A stretch of 10,448 nucleotides of DNA. Source: JANPIX01 sp031425195 (GTDB lineage: Bacteria > Pseudomonadota > Alphaproteobacteria > Rhodobacterales > Rhodobacteraceae). The notes under the pieces were generated by a model that worked only from the letters and a program-made list of their open reading frames with translations, searched no databases and was not told the DNA's origin. A program made the translations under genes and the position numbers. Positions 7,212 through 10,448 of this stretch are shown here, in pieces (position 1 is the first letter of the stretch; every line of letters starts with the position of its first letter). The DNA is taken from contig JANPIX010000029.1 of the NCBI GenBank assembly GCA_031425195.1, positions 1-10,448 of the forward strand, read 5' to 3'.

Positions 7212-8312
7212 TCAGGCGCCCGGTGGGGGTGGCGGGGGCATCAAGGCGAACAGACGCGACAACGGTGTTTCGCGGGCCGGTTTCCAGCCATCCTGCCCCG
7301 CCGTCCAGACCTGAGTGGCGGCTGTGAGCGCGCCTGAATTTGCCATGGCGGCAAGATCGGCGTCACCGAACGGGCCTTTGGTCTGCCCGCCTTCGGCGAT
7401 GTGCCAGGCGGCACTGGCCGGTGCAGGCGGGGGCGGGGGCGCTGCGTGGGCCGGGGCTGCACCCCAGGGGCCGGACTGCATCTGCCCCGCCATGCCCATC
7501 CCAAGTGCTGCGCCGACACCCGCCGTCATCGCGGCCCCTGCAGCGGAATTCGGGTTGTCCATCGCTTCGGCGGCATTGAATTGCATGTATTTGTTCAGAT
7601 CGCCCGCAATTCCCACACCTGTCCGCTTGTCCAGAACCTTTTCGACTTCCTCGGGCAGACTGATGTTTTCGATGTAGAATTCTGGCAGGACCAGACCGTA
7701 TTCCGCCACTTTGGGCGCAATCGCCGTGGTGATGATCTTTCCCAGATCCTGCGTGTTCGCCGCCATGTCCAGAACCGGGATACCCGCCCCGGCAAGCACG
7801 CGGCTGGCTTCCTGCAAGATCACATTGCGGATCTGGAAGCTGATCTCGTCGGCGGTAAATTCGCCGTCCGTCCCCACGATTTCGCGCATGAACACCGCCG
7901 GGTCGCTGACCCGCATCGAATAGGTGCCATAGGCCCGCAATCGAACTGGCCCAAATTCTGGGTCGCGCGCCATGATCGGGTTCTTGGTGCCCCATTTCAG
8001 ATCGTTGAAACGGGTCGTATTGATGAAATAAATCTCGGATTTGAAGGGCGACTGAAACCCGTGATCCCAGTGCTGCAGGCTTGTCATGATGGGCATGTTG
8101 TTGGTTTCAAGGATATACAGCCCCGGCCCGAACACATCGGCCAACTGACCTTCATGGATGAACACCGCCGACTGACCTTCGCGCACGGTCAGTTTCGCAC
8201 CATATTTGATTTCGTTGCCCTGACGTTCGAACCGCCAGACCATCGTGTCGCGGGTGTCATCAGTCCAGGCGATGACGTCGATGAATTGCCCTTTGAGAAA
8301 ATCGAATACCAT
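7212..8312 (-). CDS. SPFH/band-7 domain protein with C-terminal GYF-like domain (YdjI-like)
   Basis: A 366-residue protein. Residues of about 30-230 form an SPFH (stomatin/prohibitin/flotillin/HflK-C) domain of the group that includes Bacillus YdjI, sometimes misnamed 'virion core protein'. It starts MVFDFLKGQFIDVIAW without a membrane helix, so it probably binds the membrane peripherally or through partners. A Gly/Ala/Met-rich stretch (about 255-285) and a proline-rich linker lead to a GYF_2-like module at about 303-355: W303-H-I, KGPFGDADLAAM, and VWTAGQDGWKPA. GYF-type domains usually bind proline-rich peptides. The tail is PPPPPPGA. ATG 8312 has AAGGA 7 bases upstream (8320-8324). The DUF2927 gene ends 25 bases upstream and the zinc-ribbon gene follows after TGA-CAC. 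SPFH proteins build oligomeric membrane scaffolds; a role here in membrane-stress response is inferred from partners. Confidence 0.88.
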   Translation of the reverse strand: MVFDFLKGQFIDVIAWTDDTRDTMVWRFERQGNEIKYGAKLTVREGQSAVFIHEGQLADVFGPGLYILETNNMPIMTSLQHWDHGFQSPFKSEIYFINTTRFNDLKWGTKNPIMARDPEFGPVRLRAYGTYSMRVSDPAVFMREIVGTDGEFTADEISFQIRNVILQEASRVLAGAGIPVLDMAANTQDLGKIITTAIAPKVAEYGLVLPEFYIENISLPEEVEKVLDKRTGVGIAGDLNKYMQFNAAEAMDNPNSAAGAAMTAGVGAALGMGMAGQMQSGPWGAAPAHAAPPPPPAPASAAWHIAEGGQTKGPFGDADLAAMANSGALTAATQVWTAGQDGWKPARETPLSRLFALMPPPPPPGA

Positions 8313-8337
8313 CGTTCTATCCTTTTCGTGTCAGGGG

Positions 8338-9294
8338 TCAGCTTTCCCCGCCCAGCAATTCGCCGGCAAGGGTCGCGATGATGGGGCGTGCCTCGGCCAA
8401 GGTCATTCCGGCGCGCAGGCGGGGATCGTACAGCATCTTGAGCATGAGTTCGTCTTGCCGCGTCAGCAGCGCGAATTCTTCGTCATCGTTGAAGATCGAG
8501 GGGCGCGCGGCCGGGCTGTCGTTGGCAAGGCCAAGGCCTTGGGCGATTTCCTCGTGCAGGCAGGACAGGCGCAGAAGATCGGGGTGTTCGGCGCGCACCA
8601 CGGCAAAGGCCCGTACATAGGCGCCCGATTGCCCGCCGGTCAGCGCATAGACAATGCAGTAATTGGTGCGCGGCAGGTTGGTCAGCCCAGCCACATCCGC
8701 AGCACCGAGGGAGGGCAGGCTCGCCCTGATCGCCGGGCCAAGGGCGCGGCGTTCGTCTTCGTTGACGATCTGGATCTCGAAGTTCGGGGCAAAATCCACC
8801 AGTGAAATCGGGTGGCCTGTCACCTGCTGCAGCCGCATCAGATAGGAGGCAATGCGGGCGCGGTCGGTGGCCTGACGTTCGGGCGGCACCGATGGGCCAA
8901 ATCTGACGGCAACCCGGACAGGTACCGTCCAGCGCCGCAGGGTGCTGGCGGTTTGCCGGGGAACAAGGCCGCCGGGCGTGCGGGCATATTCGTCAAACAA
9001 TGCGATCTGTTCGAAGTTCTGCGCCAGAAGGCGGGCATCAAAGGGTGTGTCGGTGCCCCCGCCATCGGTGCGCAACATGCCTTGACCAAGAAGGTTGGCC
9101 TGAACGCGCGCATAATAGTCGCGCGCGGCCAAGCTGTCTGCGGAAGGCGGCGGCGGGGCCGGGGCGACTGTTGGCGGTGGAAGTGTCGCCGCCGGGGGAA
9201 CGGTCGTTTCGCAAGCGGCAAGGGTGAACGCCAGACCTGCTGTAACGATCATCCTGAAAACTGCGGCAACCCAGTCAGCCCGGCGGTGTTCCAT
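8338..9294 (-). CDS. DUF2927-type lipoprotein
   Basis: A 318-residue protein with a lipoprotein signal: basic MEHRRADW start, hydrophobic core about 15-27, and lipobox L-A-A-C28, so it should be lipidated and exported to the periplasm or outer membrane. A proline-rich stretch of about 25 residues after Cys28 is a flexible tether. The folded part includes RWTVPVRVAVRFG near 120-130 and a late signature, CLHEEIAQGLGLAND, with H247-E248, then FNDDEEFALL. This Cys-x2-Glu-Glu...Gln-x-LGL-x-ND pattern is what I associate with DUF2927, a family of unknown function common in Rhodobacteraceae. It is not an HExxH zinc protease motif. ATG 9294 follows the TelA-family gene after 10 bases, with no strong Shine-Dalgarno site; ATG 9252 would also leave a signal peptide. 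Function is unknown; its position between TelA-like and SPFH genes suggests the periplasmic member of the same system. Confidence 0.8.
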   Translation of the reverse strand: MEHRRADWVAAVFRMIVTAGLAFTLAACETTVPPAATLPPPTVAPAPPPPSADSLAARDYYARVQANLLGQGMLRTDGGGTDTPFDARLLAQNFEQIALFDEYARTPGGLVPRQTASTLRRWTVPVRVAVRFGPSVPPERQATDRARIASYLMRLQQVTGHPISLVDFAPNFEIQIVNEDERRALGPAIRASLPSLGAADVAGLTNLPRTNYCIVYALTGGQSGAYVRAFAVVRAEHPDLLRLSCLHEEIAQGLGLANDSPAARPSIFNDDEEFALLTRQDELMLKMLYDPRLRAGMTLAEARPIIATLAGELLGGES

Positions 9295-9304
9295 GATCTG
9301 ATGC

Positions 9305-10448
9305 TTAACCCGTCACTGCCGTGCCGGCGTTAAAGCCTGTCGACGTTCCCCGTGCCTTGGCAGACGCCAGCGTGTCACGCAATTCAGACTCCATTTTCTG
9401 CAGTTCCGTTTCGGCTGCGGCCCGTTTCGCCTTGCCCGCATCTGCAATTGCAAGACTTTCGTTAATCGTGGCGATCAGGGTGGCGTTGGCTTTCTGAACC
9501 GCTTCGATGTCAAACACCCCACGTTCCATTTCGGTTCGCACGATGCGGTTGGTTTCCTGAAGATTTTCCGCATTTTTTGTCAGCAGTTCGTTTGTCAGGT
9601 CGTTCGCCGCACGGATCGATTCCGCGGCTTCGCGCGAACGCTGGATCGTGACCGCCTGTGCAAGCTGGGTTTCCCACAAAGGCACGGTGTTGACCAAGGT
9701 GGAATTGATCTTTGTCACAAGCGATTTGTCGTTTTCCTGCACCAGCCGGATGGACGGAAGCGACTGCATGGTGACCTGCCGCGTCAGTTTCAGGTCGTGC
9801 ACCCGGCGTTCCAGATCGTCACGGGCGGAACGCAGATCGCGCAGTTCCTGCGCCTCCATCACCTGTTTTTCTTCGGGCGCTGCCTTCAACTCCGCCTCGG
9901 CCTTGGGGATATCGGTGGCGTCGATGTCCTTCAGCTTGGCCTCGCCCGCCGCAATGTAAAGGCCCAGTTCGTCATAGAATTTCAGCGTCTTGTCGTACAG
10001 GATATCCAGCGATTTGATATCCTTCAGCAGGGTGTGTTCGTGGCCCAGAAGGTCTGTCGTGACCTTGTCGATCTGGCCCTGAACCTCTTCAAAGCGGGCG
10101 ACGAACTTGGCAAAGGGTGCGGCGCGGCCCAATAGTTTTTCCCACCAGCTGCGGGTGCGGCGGACGTCAAGCTCGCTGACGGAAAATCCGCGGATGGTCG
10201 ATACGATGTTCCGCAGGCTGTCGCCTGCTGGCCCCGCGTCCTTGTTTTTCACACCCGCCAGCATTTCCTGGCTGATGACCTGCAACTCTGCTTGCGCGGA
10301 GGAGCCAAAGTTGATGATCGACTGGGTATTCTTCATATCCAGTTCTGCCATCCGCTTGCGGATCGCTTCGGCTTGCGGCGCGGGGGCGGTTTCCAGCGGA
10401 ACGATCGCGGTGCCGGGCTCGGCCAGAACGGTTGCAGTCACTTTTTCG
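9305..10448 (-). CDS. TelA/KlaA-family protein ('toxic anion resistance'), start probably outside window
   Basis: A long, mostly helical cytosolic protein of the TelA/KlaA/YaaN family. Residues are counted from the GTG at 10441. The family hallmark near the N-terminus is present: INFGSSAQAELQVISQEML (43-61), then DSLRNIVSTIRGF (74-86) and W99-W100-EKLLG. The remainder is coiled-coil-like, with repeated charged helices and an NTVPLWETQLAQAVTIQRSREA stretch around 250. Counted from GTG 10441 it has 378 residues, slightly short for the family, and the two preceding codons (GAA AAA) are open to the window edge, so the real start is likely just outside. Despite the name, tellurite resistance is shown for only some members; the family is often beside xpaC-like genes. 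No xpaC-like gene is visible here, but it could lie beyond the edge. It leads a tight leftward series with the DUF2927, SPFH and zinc-ribbon genes. Confidence 0.9.
   Translation of the reverse strand, partial: EKVTATVLAEPGTAIVPLETAPAPQAEAIRKRMAELDMKNTQSIINFGSSAQAELQVISQEMLAGVKNKDAGPAGDSLRNIVSTIRGFSVSELDVRRTRSWWEKLLGRAAPFAKFVARFEEVQGQIDKVTTDLLGHEHTLLKDIKSLDILYDKTLKFYDELGLYIAAGEAKLKDIDATDIPKAEAELKAAPEEKQVMEAQELRDLRSARDDLERRVHDLKLTRQVTMQSLPSIRLVQENDKSLVTKINSTLVNTVPLWETQLAQAVTIQRSREAAESIRAANDLTNELLTKNAENLQETNRIVRTEMERGVFDIEAVQKANATLIATINESLAIADAGKAKRAAAETELQKMESELRDTLASAKARGTSTGFNAGTAVTG

Noticed and set aside
7212..8312. Virus-related 'virion core protein' or phage gene
   Set aside because: This is a legacy label for YdjI-like SPFH proteins; there are no phage genes nearby.
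7401..8381. Plus-strand open frame of 326 codons opposite the SPFH gene
   Set aside because: It lies fully across the well-supported SPFH gene, its product is low in complexity and shows no domain; it is a high-GC antisense shadow.
8532..8556. HExxH zinc protease motif in the lipoprotein
   Set aside because: The sequence reads HEEIAQ, with no second histidine at the required position, so I do not call it a protease.
9305..10448. Tellurite resistance as the function of the TelA-family gene
   Set aside because: The family name comes from a few plasmid-borne cases. No other tellurite gene is near and the context points to membrane homeostasis instead.

Overview
The window holds ten protein-coding genes and almost no non-coding DNA; the longest gap between genes is 61 bases. 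Three genes read rightward (1-3645) and seven read leftward (3653-10448), and the two groups meet tail to tail at about 3650. I see no RNA genes, insertion sequences, CRISPR arrays or origins.

Region 1 (1-3038) is a rightward pair: a 6-aminohexanoate-dimer hydrolase / beta-lactamase-fold serine hydrolase, whose 5' end is probably off the window, followed 10 bases later by a CoA ligase of the adenylate-forming superfamily. Up to about 2560 the codon use is strongly C-ending (Asp GAC about 38 to GAT 8 by hand count). After that, inside the same reading frame, it changes to the GAT-rich style seen in the rest of the window. The first part looks like Burkholderiales. The ligase C-terminus and everything after it look like Rhodobacteraceae (alphaproteobacteria). 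The change falls on the most conserved stretch of the ligase, so the gene looks like a mosaic made by recombination or by a chimeric assembly.

Region 2 (3085-3645) is a small secreted protein of unknown function, with a clear Shine-Dalgarno site and signal peptide.

Region 3 (3653-6007, leftward) is a compact housekeeping unit: purC (SAICAR synthase), a PfkB-family sugar kinase overlapping it by 4 bases, and dtd (D-aminoacyl-tRNA deacylase) starting 1 base after the kinase stop. A GC-rich hairpin and a candidate promoter with its -35 in the hairpin loop lie just upstream of purC.

Region 4 (6069-10448, leftward) is the most interesting part: a TelA-family protein, a DUF2927 lipoprotein, an SPFH protein with a C-terminal GYF-like domain, and a double zinc-ribbon protein with a C-terminal membrane helix. 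The last two are joined by TGA-CAC-TTG in one frame. The set resembles the Bacillus ydjG/ydjI (zinc ribbon plus SPFH) and xpaC-yaaN (TelA) membrane-stress modules, here combined in a Gram-negative with an added lipoprotein. A membrane or envelope stress role is my inference. All assignments come from reading motifs by eye; no database search was run.
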